Below the pieces are notes generated by a model, which did not search any database, was not told the DNA's origin, and was given only the letters and a program-made list of their open reading frames with translations. A stretch of DNA of 64,000 nucleotides. Origin: Echria macrotheca (Eukaryota; Ascomycota; Sordariomycetes; Sordariales; Schizotheciaceae). A program made the translations under genes and the position numbers. Shown one piece after another: positions 21,405-30,911 of this stretch. How positions within the stretch are numbered: the first letter of the stretch is position 1; each line of letters begins with the position of its first letter. The DNA is taken from positions 1,054,001-1,118,000 of the forward strand of contig MU839836.1 of the NCBI GenBank assembly GCA_030411725.1, given 5' to 3'.

Positions 21405-22415
21405 CTAATGAGGGCATGTCGCCGCGCCACTTAGGCACGCAGCGGCAGATGAATCTAACGTACCCATTTCCATGCCCAAGTTTTCGGAAACCTCTTCCCA
21501 GTCCTTCCTCTTCTTAACCCATCGAATAACCGGAACTTCAGCACGAAATATATCTCGAAGCCGAGGATACTTCGGAAGAGAGGCGTCATAAGTAATCCTG
21601 AAGTTGTGATATCGAGACTTGAATGCCGCTCCGTCGATGCAACCCCAATCACCGGTTTCCCAGTTGCATGCTGGACAAATCTGCCGTCCTTGTTCCAGTG
21701 ATCGCCAGTCTACTATATGGCAAAACTGGGAAGGGAGAATGTCGTGGTGGTGAAGGGGACAATGATGCTGGAATTTGAATGCTGGATTCGGGTAAAATCC
21801 AGCTTCTCCCTTCAGAAGCACCCATAACTCTTCCAGTTCGACAAGCTCAGAAGAGCCATAACGAGGGCAAAAGATGTCTGAAAGATTTAGTGAGTCTTCC
21901 TTCGCTAAAATGACCTTTTTGAGTTGTCGAACAAAAGGCTGACGTCGACGATATCCCACTCGCAGCCTCTGCGGAAATGTGTTCGTGTCAACAACGTCGT
22001 CTATCCCCAACCGGGCATACCACGGTTTCGGTATCAGATCTGGAGAGGTTGATCCAGTAATGAAAAAGAAGTCGCGACCGAAATCGACGGGAAATGAGTA
22101 CTCGTTTCCCTTTCGCTGGATTGCCAGGATTTCACCGTTCCCAACGTCGACATGTTTCCAGACAGTTTCATGGAACACGAATCTGTCGTGTTTGTACTTC
22201 TTGTAGACCTCATAGCTCTCTTTGCAGGTAATCTCTAAATTACCTGTGGGTATGGACACCCTAGTGAGCTGGCCACTGCGATAGTGGAGTCTGATGACTC
22301 TAGGAAGGTCATCAGATGCAACCGCAAACTCCCAAATAGATAAGCGAAGCTCTGTTGGCAAACGAGGAAAATATATAAAACTCGTCGGACTGCTGGTAGC
22401 CTGGTTGATGGTCAT
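21405..22415 (-). CDS. 2EXR-domain protein
   Basis: Single exon, 336 residues from MTINQATSS. The 2EXR signature is complete: FIYFPRLPTELRLSIWEFAV, then the spaced basic/aromatic region and the second motif ITCKESYEVYKKYKHDRFVF. Residues 220-270 add Cys/His pairs (CPLHHHDILPSQFC, CPACNWETGDWGC) that could bind a metal ion. 2EXR proteins are expanded in Pezizomycotina and lack a known function. The frame extends upstream to an ATG at 22,532, but that 39-residue extension is hydrophobic and unlike the family. It looks intact, unlike the copy at 9,383-9,949. Confidence 0.7.
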   Translation of the reverse strand: MTINQATSSPTSFIYFPRLPTELRLSIWEFAVASDDLPRVIRLHYRSGQLTRVSIPTGNLEITCKESYEVYKKYKHDRFVFHETVWKHVDVGNGEILAIQRKGNEYSFPVDFGRDFFFITGSTSPDLIPKPWYARLGIDDVVDTNTFPQRLRVGYRRRQPFVRQLKKVILAKEDSLNLSDIFCPRYGSSELVELEELWVLLKGEAGFYPNPAFKFQHHCPLHHHDILPSQFCHIVDWRSLEQGRQICPACNWETGDWGCIDGAAFKSRYHNFRITYDASLPKYPRLRDIFRAEVPVIRWVKKRKDWEEVSENLGMEMGTLDSSAAACLSGAATCPH

Positions 22416-23089
22416 GTTGAGAAGCGAGAATGGTGTATAGAGAAAGGTTATAGAAAAAAAAAAAGATGGGTAGAAGTCTAGCTTTCTTCTACAACGCTGC
22501 GATCTACTTATAAGTTTTGGTAAGCTAGTCACGGCCTAACAGTCGTACTCATCCAAGAGCACAGCCCATCTTGGGGGTGACGAAAGTATAAGCCAGGCAT
22601 ACCTTGTCTACATCCGGAGTAGATATTGGTCGATCTCAGACATGCAGGAATCTGTAATAGGATGACAGTGGATGTCAAACCCTTGCATTTTTATCTGCGT
22701 CCAAGATTCACTTTGAGGTCAACATGTCTTGCTAGAAAGGCCCATTTTTTGGACCGGGATTCGGTGCCAAAAGTCGCCCATACTAACCCATTTCCTGGCT
22801 CTCTTAAGAAGTTTTATTTTTGGCAGTCGTCGGCGGCCACCATTTGTCGCATTTCCCACAACGGTGAGGCGTGTGGCTTACCGGGGGCAGACGCGCCATC
22901 TACGGCTTAGGAGATTCCCACTGGGATCCAGGAAGCTTGAACTGGTGAAGATAGACCAGACGAGAATACAATCAATTAATGCCAGTCTACAGTAAACGTG
23001 CTACAATCCAACACTTTATGTCCTTGGGTGTTAACAACAACAAAGGAGATACCCATAGGCTAACTGTAGAGCATCTAAAAAAGCTAGTC
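22416..23089. other. Intergenic with one weak palindromic element
   Basis: GGCCCATTTTTTGGACC at 22,739-22,755 resembles the shared promoter element but is more than 300 bp from either neighbour's start. No gene recognised. Confidence 0.35.
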
Positions 23090-24121
23090 TTACAGCCTCA
23101 GCTGTAGGTATTGGTCGACTACACTCTTAACCTGCTCCTCATAGCCAACAAACTCGATCTTGAATGTCGCTTCCGTAATACCCATGTCGAAAGGTATACG
23201 TGCCGTCTTAACACTACCACCCATAACGAACCTCTTTCTCTTGAAGGCTTCCGGATAGTACCTCCTGGCTATTTCTCGTGCCTCGTTCCAGCGTGATGGT
23301 TGTCCGAGGATATAACTTTGGTTGCCAGCTACAGAAGGAGCAAGGGACTTGACGTGCGCCTCGGCGACATCATCCACATGAACTGTTATCCCTGCGTAGG
23401 GACCAAACCTCTTGCCCAGGAGAAGTGCGAGCACAATTGAGTTAGTACCCTGCATTAGCTGGCGATGCGTTGTAGCATTATCATTCTGTCCCAATACGAA
23501 GCCAGGGTGTAAGTAGACTACGTCAAAGGCAGGCCGTTCCTGTGCCATCCAGGTTTCAGCGCTGTGGAGCGCGGCAACCTTGGATGCGGCATAGGCGGCG
23601 AAGGTGGATTCGTAGGGTCCCGGGACCAAGGGAATACGGCTGTCGGCAGAGACAGGATTTAAAGGGCTCCGTTTGGTTAACCCCTCCATCTCCGCGTACG
23701 GGATGAGGGCTACTATGGAGCTAGTAATAACCACTCGTCGCACCGTGCCGACCATGTCGGCCGCCTTGAGAAGGTTGATAGTTCCCTCGACAGCCGGCTT
23801 TATGAAGAAATTTTCGTGCAGATGGCCGGGTATGCTGACGTTCGTTGCTAACGGCGAGGCGAGATGGATGACGTGTGTTACCCCCTCGACCGCCTGGTCA
23901 TACGCTCCTGGTACGCTGATGTCTGGGACAAGGGTGAATGTGAGTCGGTGTCTTGGGTTTAATGCCCGAATTTGGGGTAGTGATAGAACTTCTGCAATAT
24001 TTTCTTCTGACCGGACTGCCGCTCGAACGCGGTACCCGTGACGGAGGAGGTGGAGGAGGGTGCAGGAACCAATGTGACCTGTTGCACCAGTAATGAGGAC
24101 GAGATCTTGCGATAACTCCAT
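23090..24121 (-). CDS. Extended short-chain dehydrogenase (dihydroflavonol-reductase-like)
   Basis: Single exon, 343 residues from MELSQDLVLITGATGHIGSC. The Rossmann motif GATGHIG binds NAD(P). VTHVIHLASPL, VVITSSIVAL (catalytic Ser region) and YAASK (catalytic Tyr-Lys pair) follow the extended SDR / NAD-dependent epimerase family, closest in style to fungal dihydroflavonol-4-reductase and methylglyoxal-reductase-like enzymes. VVYLHPGFVLGQND and VHVDDVAEAHVKSL are further family motifs. Length and residues are complete, so it should be an active cytosolic reductase. An upstream in-frame ATG (24,193) adds 24 residues that do not look conserved. It is transcribed divergently from the nucleoside-hydrolase-like gene. 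Confidence 0.85.
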   Translation of the reverse strand: MELSQDLVLITGATGHIGSCTLLHLLRHGYRVRAAVRSEENIAEVLSLPQIRALNPRHRLTFTLVPDISVPGAYDQAVEGVTHVIHLASPLATNVSIPGHLHENFFIKPAVEGTINLLKAADMVGTVRRVVITSSIVALIPYAEMEGLTKRSPLNPVSADSRIPLVPGPYESTFAAYAASKVAALHSAETWMAQERPAFDVVYLHPGFVLGQNDNATTHRQLMQGTNSIVLALLLGKRFGPYAGITVHVDDVAEAHVKSLAPSVAGNQSYILGQPSRWNEAREIARRYYPEAFKRKRFVMGGSVKTARIPFDMGITEATFKIEFVGYEEQVKSVVDQYLQLRL

Positions 24122-24385
24122 GCTGGTAGTGCAGTTGAAGTTATTATTTGTTGCTCTGTGTATGCCTGTTACTTTGCGGCGTTCTGGCGACAATACTGTC
24201 GGCCGATATACGTCAGGTTTCGAAATTTAAGTGAAGAGCGTAGAGTTGAGCGTAGAATTGCAAAGCCTATGCATCACCAAAAACGATGTTGATTTTTTAG
24301 CTAACATATGTGGGCAAATTACCTGTCGGGCTTTGTGTGTACCGCCACAAGCAAGCCTGTTGCCAAATATGGTCGACTTGGTAGG

Positions 24386-24468
24386 GGCCCGAATTTGGGC
24401 CCGCAAAGTGGACAAGATTTGGGACCAAGTGCCGCACCGACCCACGGCCCCTACAAGCCAATAAATAC
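24386..24468 (+). promoter_or_regulatory. Two palindromic elements and TATA of the nucleoside-hydrolase-like gene
   Basis: GGGCCCGAATTTGGGCCC (24,386-24,403), nearly perfectly palindromic, and GGACAAGATTTGGGACC (24,411-24,427), followed by AATAAATA at 24,461. A telomere-like AGGGTTAGGGTTA (24,576-24,588) lies in the 5' leader, 17 bp before the ATG. Confidence 0.6.
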
Positions 24469-24604
24469 AGAATGACTTTCGCTTTTCGGAAATCAACTCT
24501 GCACCCCCTCCACCCTACTCTTAACTGCAGTTGATACTTATCTACTATCTACCACAGTTGACACCTGCCTACTCCAGGGTTAGGGTTATGATCAAAGCTT
24601 CGCC

Positions 24605-26536
24605 ATGGACCCGTCATCATCTTCATCGACCTTCGATAAGCATGCCTTCCTTAGCAAGATTCCTTACTCAAAAAGTGATGAGGAATATAGGTTTTATGAG
24701 AGGCTCATCCCTGAACTTCAAAATCGCAAGCCTTCAGACATACCCCGCATTGTGGTCATTACCGATGCCGAGAAGGATTACGATGATCTGATAGCCATTG
24801 TGGTCCTTTGTGAGATGTACCGACTTGGTGTCGTCGAAATCGCAGGTATCATTGCTAATCACAAGCCGGCTCGACGAAGAGCCAAGTTCCTGCGAACCAT
24901 AGTACATCTGCTAGGGATGGCGCATATTGAAGTTGCCGAGGGTACTGATGGTGTTGAAGACCCAAACCAGACAAGGTTTCTCGAGGAGTCCTATTATGAA
25001 CTCAAAAACACCACTTTTGAGGAACAAGAGTGGAATAAAAAACCATTCCGACGAGGCGCTGAACTGATCGACACGCTTGCAAAGCAAGTGGACAACGAGG
25101 GCAAGGAACCACTTACCGTTCTTCTCATTTCGTCCCTCCAGGACATTTCTGATTACTTTAACTCTCATAAAAATGACCCCCACTTTCTTCCCCAGCACTT
25201 CAAGAAGTTTGTCTCACAGGGCGGGTATGAAATTACTGGCTCCGGAGACACCTGCACCCTTAACCCGATTAAAATTGCGCAGAACAACAGCTTTCATCCT
25301 ACAGCAGCTAAGAATTATACTGATTGTCTCGTCGAATTCAAGCTAGCTTCGGATGCCTGGTCGCGCGAGGCCGCAAAGGCCGCCTGTCTCGACGGCAGTA
25401 TTTTTGCTAATCTCGACGAATATGGACCCATCGGCGCCCATCTGGCCTGGGTGTACAGGCGTTTGGAGTTCAAGTTTTTTTGGGATCCCTTCAATGCGCC
25501 GTACATGCCCCGTCTCGATCCAAAATGGTACGTCACCACACGTCTCGGCCTCAATGTGGAGTCGAACCCTTTCAAAGACTTTGATAAATCGCCCCCTGGA
25601 TTCATACAAGTTCTGCCGCACAGCAAAATAATTGCATACGACGGTTGCGCTGCTATCGGCACCGTTGGCGACCACATCATGCGGGCTCTAGGTATTATGA
25701 GCGAACCAGAGCCGTATAATAAAGCGGCCCACCAACACCGCCTGTTTGGGCGAACACAGAATGACCTCGGTGGAATTAATGCTCTCAAGCTACGAGAGAC
25801 ACTACGAGTGTTCTTCTTTGGAGCCCTAAAGTTTACGAGCAAGAGCGCCGAGCAGTTGATTCCATCACGGTCCATTAAGCATAAGGTGGATGACTATAAG
25901 GTGACACTTGACATCTTTGACCAGCAGGTGCCATATCTGAAGAAGTCAAGAGAGTTAGCGGAAGCGGCGAAGAAAAAAGAGATTGATATGGAAGAACTCG
26001 AACGGCTCCAGACCGAGAAGGGACTTGATCGATCCGAGGCGGAGAAGGAACTCAGGCGGATCCAGCGGGAGGAGGAACTCAAGCAGCTCCAGGCCAAGAA
26101 GGGGCTTGAGCGATCCGAAGCAGAGGAGGAACTCGAGCGTAAGGAACTCGAGAGGCTCCAGGCGGAGAAGGAATTAAAGCAGCTCAAGGCGGAGAAGTTG
26201 CCTCCGCCTTACTCGGAGTATCCCAAGGTCCCAAAAGAAATTCCATATGAGCTGCTTTATCAGAGAGCGGTGTCTGATAAAAGCAGTGAAACAAAAAATG
26301 AAAGCGAGCGTAAGAAGTTTCTAATGGAAAATAGGGGGAAGAAGAGCAGCTATAGTAATCTGCGAACATTGTCCTGGAATGAAGTCTTTCCGCAGCTCAA
26401 CAATCTGTTTTGGAAGGACCCTTCTGAGCTGGTCTTGGCAATTAACAACCTATCAGACAAGAACCGATCAATAGCCATAAAGCAACTCCGCGCCTCGGGA
26501 CAGAACACTATTCTTGCTAAGATTAATCGGCGCTAA
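24605..26536 (+). CDS. Nucleoside-hydrolase-like protein with C-terminal coiled coil
   Basis: Single exon, 643 residues. Residues 48-270 resemble the inosine-uridine nucleoside hydrolase fold: VVITDAEKDYDDLIAIV is the Asp cluster that binds Ca2+ and ribose in that family; EIAGIIANHKPARRRAKFLR, TVLLISSLQDISDYF, FVSQGGY and LVEFKLASDAWSRE follow the later strands. The usual DTDPGxDD order is altered, so activity is uncertain. Residues about 440-530 form a charged coiled coil built from repeats of the type ELERLQxEKGLxRSEAEEE. The last 110 residues, after PPPYSEYPKVP, form a separate region (LRTLSWNEVFPQLNNLFW... IKQLRASGQN) I do not recognise. An enzyme-like module fused to an oligomerising tail may suggest a regulated NAD- or nucleoside-cleaving protein. 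That is inference. Confidence 0.65.
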   Translation: MDPSSSSSTFDKHAFLSKIPYSKSDEEYRFYERLIPELQNRKPSDIPRIVVITDAEKDYDDLIAIVVLCEMYRLGVVEIAGIIANHKPARRRAKFLRTIVHLLGMAHIEVAEGTDGVEDPNQTRFLEESYYELKNTTFEEQEWNKKPFRRGAELIDTLAKQVDNEGKEPLTVLLISSLQDISDYFNSHKNDPHFLPQHFKKFVSQGGYEITGSGDTCTLNPIKIAQNNSFHPTAAKNYTDCLVEFKLASDAWSREAAKAACLDGSIFANLDEYGPIGAHLAWVYRRLEFKFFWDPFNAPYMPRLDPKWYVTTRLGLNVESNPFKDFDKSPPGFIQVLPHSKIIAYDGCAAIGTVGDHIMRALGIMSEPEPYNKAAHQHRLFGRTQNDLGGINALKLRETLRVFFFGALKFTSKSAEQLIPSRSIKHKVDDYKVTLDIFDQQVPYLKKSRELAEAAKKKEIDMEELERLQTEKGLDRSEAEKELRRIQREEELKQLQAKKGLERSEAEEELERKELERLQAEKELKQLKAEKLPPPYSEYPKVPKEIPYELLYQRAVSDKSSETKNESERKKFLMENRGKKSSYSNLRTLSWNEVFPQLNNLFWKDPSELVLAINNLSDKNRSIAIKQLRASGQNTILAKINRR

Positions 26537-27085
26537 TACTTATAATGGAGGGAATATCGCCTCTTCAGACAGTAGCGTCCAAAATTGCTGAGAAAGGTTT
26601 CTTTTCTGCAAACGTATATTAGAATTATGAATTATGTAACTAAATTAAATCAATACACGCAGTTCTGGTAATCATGTAGCAAAAGAAAAACTATCGCGAG
26701 CTCACCAAAGTGCAAAAGAAGAGCGTGATCTAGTTTTAAACCCTTTTGCGTTGGGCTGATGCGCTATTTCATATTGATACAATAGAGTAGCGTCTAGATT
26801 TTGATGCAGAAACAGTCTCCTCACTAGCCATTTTTGCCACTGGCTGCGAGTCACACATTGTGTTACAGACGCGTACGGCCAATCAATTCAAGGCCAGGTG
26901 GTGCTCACCCGTCCCTCATCTTTGGTTTAGCCCCCGATTCGGCAGTTTCGTCAGGAGGAGCATAATATTAGATATAGCTCGGCTAATACAAAACCGCCAA
27001 GACCATACATGAGAGTTATGACCACTAAAATCCCTAATCCGCTCAGATCTCCAAACCTTAATATCCTCAATAATCAGAAGTTCCC
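26537..27085. other. Intergenic, no recognised gene
   Basis: Mostly AT-rich. No domain-bearing frame or promoter element recognised. Confidence 0.4.
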
Positions 27086-28031
27086 TTATAGTATCCGTTT
27101 ATCTCTTTCGAGATCTTTAAGTGTTACTTTACTTGTGCTGTTTTCGGGTGGTGTGTCCTTGGATGAATATACGACAGAAGACTCCCAGAAAAGCACTCGC
27201 CCGACGCTGCCCACAACGACCAATATTATGGAGCAGGAAAAGCAGCCCGCACAGATATTGTATACGCTACCAATCTGCCACTGAACCCAGGACGGTAGAT
27301 TTCCGAGATTAGATATTAGATATCGTAAAACGATAGTTGGAATAAGGAATGGAATAGAGCAAAAGAGCCCGACAAGGAGATGAATGACGAGTTCTACACC
27401 CCAATGATATCTACCTGTAAAAAGAGTATGAAGGCCGTATAATGAGGTTAGAAAGAAAATAAGAATAGCTGATATCAATACCAAACCCATTATCAAAGGG
27501 TATTGGAGATAGGGCGCTGTGACTTTAGCAAGGTCGTTGTCTATAGCATCGATGCTTGTAAGCCTAGCTTGAAGAAATTTGACGATTTCCCGAGGAAAGA
27601 TGCTGGAGAGTGTAGTTTCCTGTGGGAAAATGCTAGAAAGCTTCATGGGTAGCTTGTTACAGAACCGCCCTGTGGTAAATTCAAGGCAGAACTCTCTGGT
27701 GCCAATCGAACAACTCTTCGGGACCAATTCCTCGATGTGGCTTTTGATATCTCCGGACAGTTTAGAGAAATCCAATGAGTCACTAGTTGACATAACTTCT
27801 TGCTCAGCTAGATCGCGAATCGTCTCGCGAATGAGATCGCGGACATTAAACTGTAGAATTATATCATTATCCAGTCCTCTATAAATTGGATTTGCTTACC
27901 TGAAAAAGAAGTATCCCAGACTTAGTACTACTTTCGCTTGATAGTATACAGATTACTAATGTAAACACACAGAGAAAAAGAGCAATGAAGAAAAGCGAGA
28001 AGGAATGCTTTATTAGCCTTGACTTATCCAT
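27086..28031 (-). CDS. Four-TM membrane protein with Cys-rich loop
   Basis: Two exons, complement(27086..27850, 27900..28031), 298 residues. The 49-bp intron (GTAAGC to CTACAG) keeps phase. Start MDKSRLIK is the first ATG. Hydrophobic segments: about 10-31; then a loop with three cysteines (SCSIGTREFCLEFTTGRFC); then about 165-190, 197-226 and 243-266. The C-terminal tail is polar. An amphipathic stretch (NVRDLIRETIRDLAEQE) follows the first TM. No family recognised. A TATA box (TATAAATAAATA on the minus strand, 28,084-28,095) and the shared palindromic element lie directly upstream, as for several other genes here. Confidence 0.6.
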
Positions 28032-28083
28032 CTTCAAAATTGTGCCGTACGTTAATTTAACTTTGGGTTCCAAATGCTTCAGT

Positions 28084-28153
28084 ATTTATTTATACAGCTT
28101 GGGCAGTCCCAAACTCTGGCCCGGCCTAGAAGCTGGCACGAGTTCTGGCCCAC
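28084..28153 (-). promoter_or_regulatory. TATA and palindromic elements of the 4-TM gene
   Basis: Reading on +, TATTTATTTATA (28,084-28,095), GTCCCAAACTCTGGCCC (28,106-28,122) and GAGTTCTGGCCCA (about 28,140-28,152). The TATA box is about 55 bp from the ATG. Confidence 0.5.
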
Positions 28154-28451
28154 ATCTTAGCACGTTGTACTAGTCAAGCAAAGTCTTACACATTTTATTC
28201 AGACATGAGATACAGTAACAGTCGGAGGTGTACTTAAGATGAATTCAAGAGTCGCTTTTCTCTAAACAGAGGAACTGGTCCTTCATAGGCAATATTGCAT
28301 ACCAATTCCAGAGGTGTTCCAGTGCTCGCTAGTGACGATTTTGAAAAGCGTCGCATCCGGCTGCTTCCCTATAACTACGCTGCACTGTCATATACGATTT
28401 TCGGTTTACTTCGATCTATTCATTAAGTAAAGTTTAAGAGCAATCGATATT

Positions 28452-29247
28452 TGTCACGACTTGAGAAAAAGCCGCCTCTAAACTGAGGCATCAACAAAGT
28501 AGGGATTACAGGAACAGCCAATAAGGTACGGAATATCACGAGGGCCAATCAGAGTGGGGCACGAGATAGGCCCGAGGCCTCGGTGTCACGACCAAGAAAA
28601 CGGCCATCTCCAACCTGAGGCATCCACACGTGACGGATCCCAGGAACAGCCAATCATAAGAGTCCCGAGGGAAAAGTGTCCCGGGCTCGGGACACTTCTG
28701 GCTCGGGACACAAGGAACCAATTAGTTGTCCCGGAGGGGAAATAAGGAGAAACTCGGGACATTCCCTGCTATTATATATAGCCTCTACGGCAGTCGGGAC
28801 TAGTTTCTTTTCCTTCCGCAGTAACGATAACTTTGGGCTTTGCATCGTTTGCGCTGAAGCATCTTTTGACTGCTTACGATCTGTGTGATCTACCACCTCT
28901 CGCATCACTCCGCTAGCACGCCTACGTGTGCGCGCATCTCTCGTGTGTCGGCCATAGTCAGGAACCATATCCCTAGGGCTCAGGTCACATAGGATCGTCA
29001 CACTCGGGTCCAATTGATCGGGTACGTACGCCGGAGAGTCACGGCTCTTACAGATGGTTCTTTGTTCATAAGTAGCAAGGATAACAATACTGCCTTGGCC
29101 TCATCTGCAGTGAAGCATCTCTCGACGGCTTACGTGGCCTACATTCCTCTCTCGCACTCTTCATTTGCGCGCGCCTGTGTCTACGCAGACTTGTGTTAGC
29201 TATAGTCAGGAACCTATCCTCAGAGTCGGGTTGCATAGGTCGTCACA
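28452..29247 (+). mobile_element. Solo LTR (outer), split by a younger solo LTR
   Basis: Starts TGTCACGACTTGAG and ends GGTTGCATAGGTCGTCACA. It is flanked by the direct repeat ATATT (28,447-28,451 and 29,248-29,252), a perfect 5-bp target-site duplication. Without the inner insertion it is 372 bp. The right part keeps TACAGATGG, GCAGTGAAGCATC and TTGTGTTAGCTATAGTCAGG, homologous to the other copies. No coding region remains, so it arose by LTR-LTR recombination. Confidence 0.85.
28584..29002 (+). mobile_element. Solo LTR (inner, younger)
   Basis: 419 bp, TGTCACGACCAAG to GGATCGTCACA, with CTCGG duplicated at 28,579-28,583 and 29,003-29,007. The inner ends are the TG/CA of an LTR retrotransposon, and it has a TATATATAG promoter-like stretch near 28,775. 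It sits inside the outer solo LTR of the same broad family. Confidence 0.9.
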
Positions 29248-29362
29248 ATATTACCTTCTACTCCTCAGTAACTAATTACGATCTCAGCAATGTATTTCCG
29301 CTGATTAGCCACTTTTACGTGAGCAATTTCAGCGCCGTGTCAGATATTCCTTCCACCAAAGA

Positions 29363-29974
29363 TCAATGAGGGATAAATTGGAACCTCTTATAGTTTCCCC
29401 AAAGCTTCAAAATAACAAAAATACAGTCTTGACCATAACAAAACAGTAATATATCCGTAGGATTCTCATCTCCGTAGCTGAGAGCCAAAGTAGTATGCTG
29501 TTCAGTTATACATTGCTTAGTTAATGCATCGGGGACTTCTTTTACTAAACGAAGGCCGTCGTGGACAGGATTAGTAATCCATGGCTGTCCACCCACTTGT
29601 TTAAAGTACTCGCTGATGTTTACTTCAATGTTGGTATCCTTAATTAGGATGTCGTAAGTAAATCGGTTCACCCACTCCCATGCTTGTAAACATTCGAAGA
29701 AAAGCTCTCTGTGCGGGAATCCTTTAGGATGTCGAGCAAGAGCTTCTTGGTCATCTTTGGTCACCACTCCAAGTGCCAAGTAAGGGCGCTTCGCGCTACC
29801 TTTGTCACCATCAGCTATAAAGCCATTCTTATCATATCGTTCAAGGTCAACACCGATAAGAATTGGTACCAGCCCTGACTCCAACATTGCTGTCAACCAT
29901 TTTTCACTGATTATTGTACGCCAGATGGTGTTTTTGTCACAATGAATGACAGGAGTGGTAGCTTTAAGATCCAT
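29363..29974 (-). CDS. Unknown protein, left member of a divergent pair
   Basis: Single exon, 203 residues from MDLKATTPVIHCDKNTIW (a further in-frame ATG lies at 30,007). The protein has a leading helix WLTAMLESGLVPILIGVDLERY, a segment KRPYLALGVV, and a Trp/aromatic-rich middle. The end, LALSYGDENPTDILLFCYGQ, suggests beta strands. Its block order resembles the neighbouring gene at 30,231-30,911 (WLxxxxxxGxxPxxxGxDL, then PYLAL, then TTxALxY), so the two may be ancient paralogues. No signal peptide or TM segment. Its TATA box is TTATTTATATAAAG on the minus strand near 30,022-30,036. I do not recognise the family. Confidence 0.6.
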   Translation of the reverse strand: MDLKATTPVIHCDKNTIWRTIISEKWLTAMLESGLVPILIGVDLERYDKNGFIADGDKGSAKRPYLALGVVTKDDQEALARHPKGFPHRELFFECLQAWEWVNRFTYDILIKDTNIEVNISEYFKQVGGQPWITNPVHDGLRLVKEVPDALTKQCITEQHTTLALSYGDENPTDILLFCYGQDCIFVILKLWGNYKRFQFIPH

Positions 29975-30020
29975 GGTGTGATAGGCGGTGGCAAAGTGGA
30001 TATTCACACGCGCGCTCTTA

Positions 30021-30186
30021 CAACTTTATATAAATAATGGAAAGTCCAGGAAGTTGGCCATGTGATTGTTCAGCGGATCCAGTAGTCTCTCGTGTGAAAT
30101 AGTCCCATAAATGGGACTTAGAGTAGGATACCAAGACTGGACCAAAAAGAATGATCCAGATTTGGGACCAGGACAACTTATAAAAG
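30021..30186. promoter_or_regulatory. Bidirectional promoter of the divergent pair
   Basis: Left: TATATAAATAA for the minus-strand gene. Right: GTCCCATAAATGGGAC (30,102-30,117), a perfect 7-bp inverted repeat with a 2-bp centre; ATCCAGATTTGGGACCA (30,154-30,170); and CTTATAAAAG (30,177-30,186), 45 bp before the + strand ATG. Confidence 0.6.
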
Positions 30187-30230
30187 CATTGCTTTTTCCA
30201 AAGAAATTTCGTTACAATCACCAAATCAAC

Positions 30231-30911
30231 ATGTCCCATATAAGCAGCAAGCTATGTACTGGAGCCGTCTTGGATCTCGTGAGAGACACTTTTCGGAGCC
30301 AAGAGTGGCTCCAGCGGGCCGTGAGTCTAGGCGCAAACCCTGTCTGGCTCGGCAAGGATTTGATCTCGTACATCGATTGCAAGCAGTCTCCCATATATCT
30401 AGCTCTCATGTCCATGGAGTTTTCTGGTGATCTGGAATGGAAACTTCTTAAGAAATGTCTGAAGCAGTCGAACGACAACTTTGACAAATGTTTCAATGAA
30501 GGACTCGCCGAATATTCTCCTCCAGGTTCGAGGATTACCTTGAATCTCTGGGAGTCTTTCAAACGAGATGATCACACAGAAGTTAGTGATTTCGGAAAAT
30601 TGTTTAAACAAGAACCCCAAGGTTTGACAACAGCTGCACTATATTATAACAATGGGTTTGGAAAGCTTGAAATATTCACAGTAAAGGACCATAAGTTGCC
30701 TTGGAAGATGACTTATACGGTACCCCTTCGATTTTGTCCGAGTACAGTCAACCCTGCGCAAAGTCTCTCCTGGGTTTTTACCGACTCAAATGAAGATGAC
30801 CCTTGGTTGAGAAACGAAAAGCTACTTCGATCCAGTAGTGAACGAATGAAAACCGAAGCCTTGGATATTGTTGAACCACTAATCCATGGACTGGAATCAC
30901 TAAGTATTTAA
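30231..30911 (+). CDS. Unknown protein, right member of a divergent pair
   Basis: Single exon, 226 residues from MSHISSKLCTGAVLDL, placed 45 bp after the TATA box. Segments: an N-terminal helix DTFRSQEWLQRAVSLGANPV, WLGKDLISY, a block PIYLALMSM, a helix ECLxxxx-like region (LLKKCLKQSNDNFDKCF), a predicted strand region TTAALYYNNGFGKLEIFTV, and a polar C-terminus. It aligns loosely with the divergent neighbour across its first 200 residues but has an extra C-terminal 40. No membrane segment, signal peptide or known motif. Function unknown. Confidence 0.6.
   Translation: MSHISSKLCTGAVLDLVRDTFRSQEWLQRAVSLGANPVWLGKDLISYIDCKQSPIYLALMSMEFSGDLEWKLLKKCLKQSNDNFDKCFNEGLAEYSPPGSRITLNLWESFKRDDHTEVSDFGKLFKQEPQGLTTAALYYNNGFGKLEIFTVKDHKLPWKMTYTVPLRFCPSTVNPAQSLSWVFTDSNEDDPWLRNEKLLRSSSERMKTEALDIVEPLIHGLESLSI

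Noticed and set aside
23090..26536. Secondary-metabolite gene cluster around the SDR
   Set aside because: Neither a PKS, NRPS, terpene synthase, P450 nor transporter of that type is present nearby.
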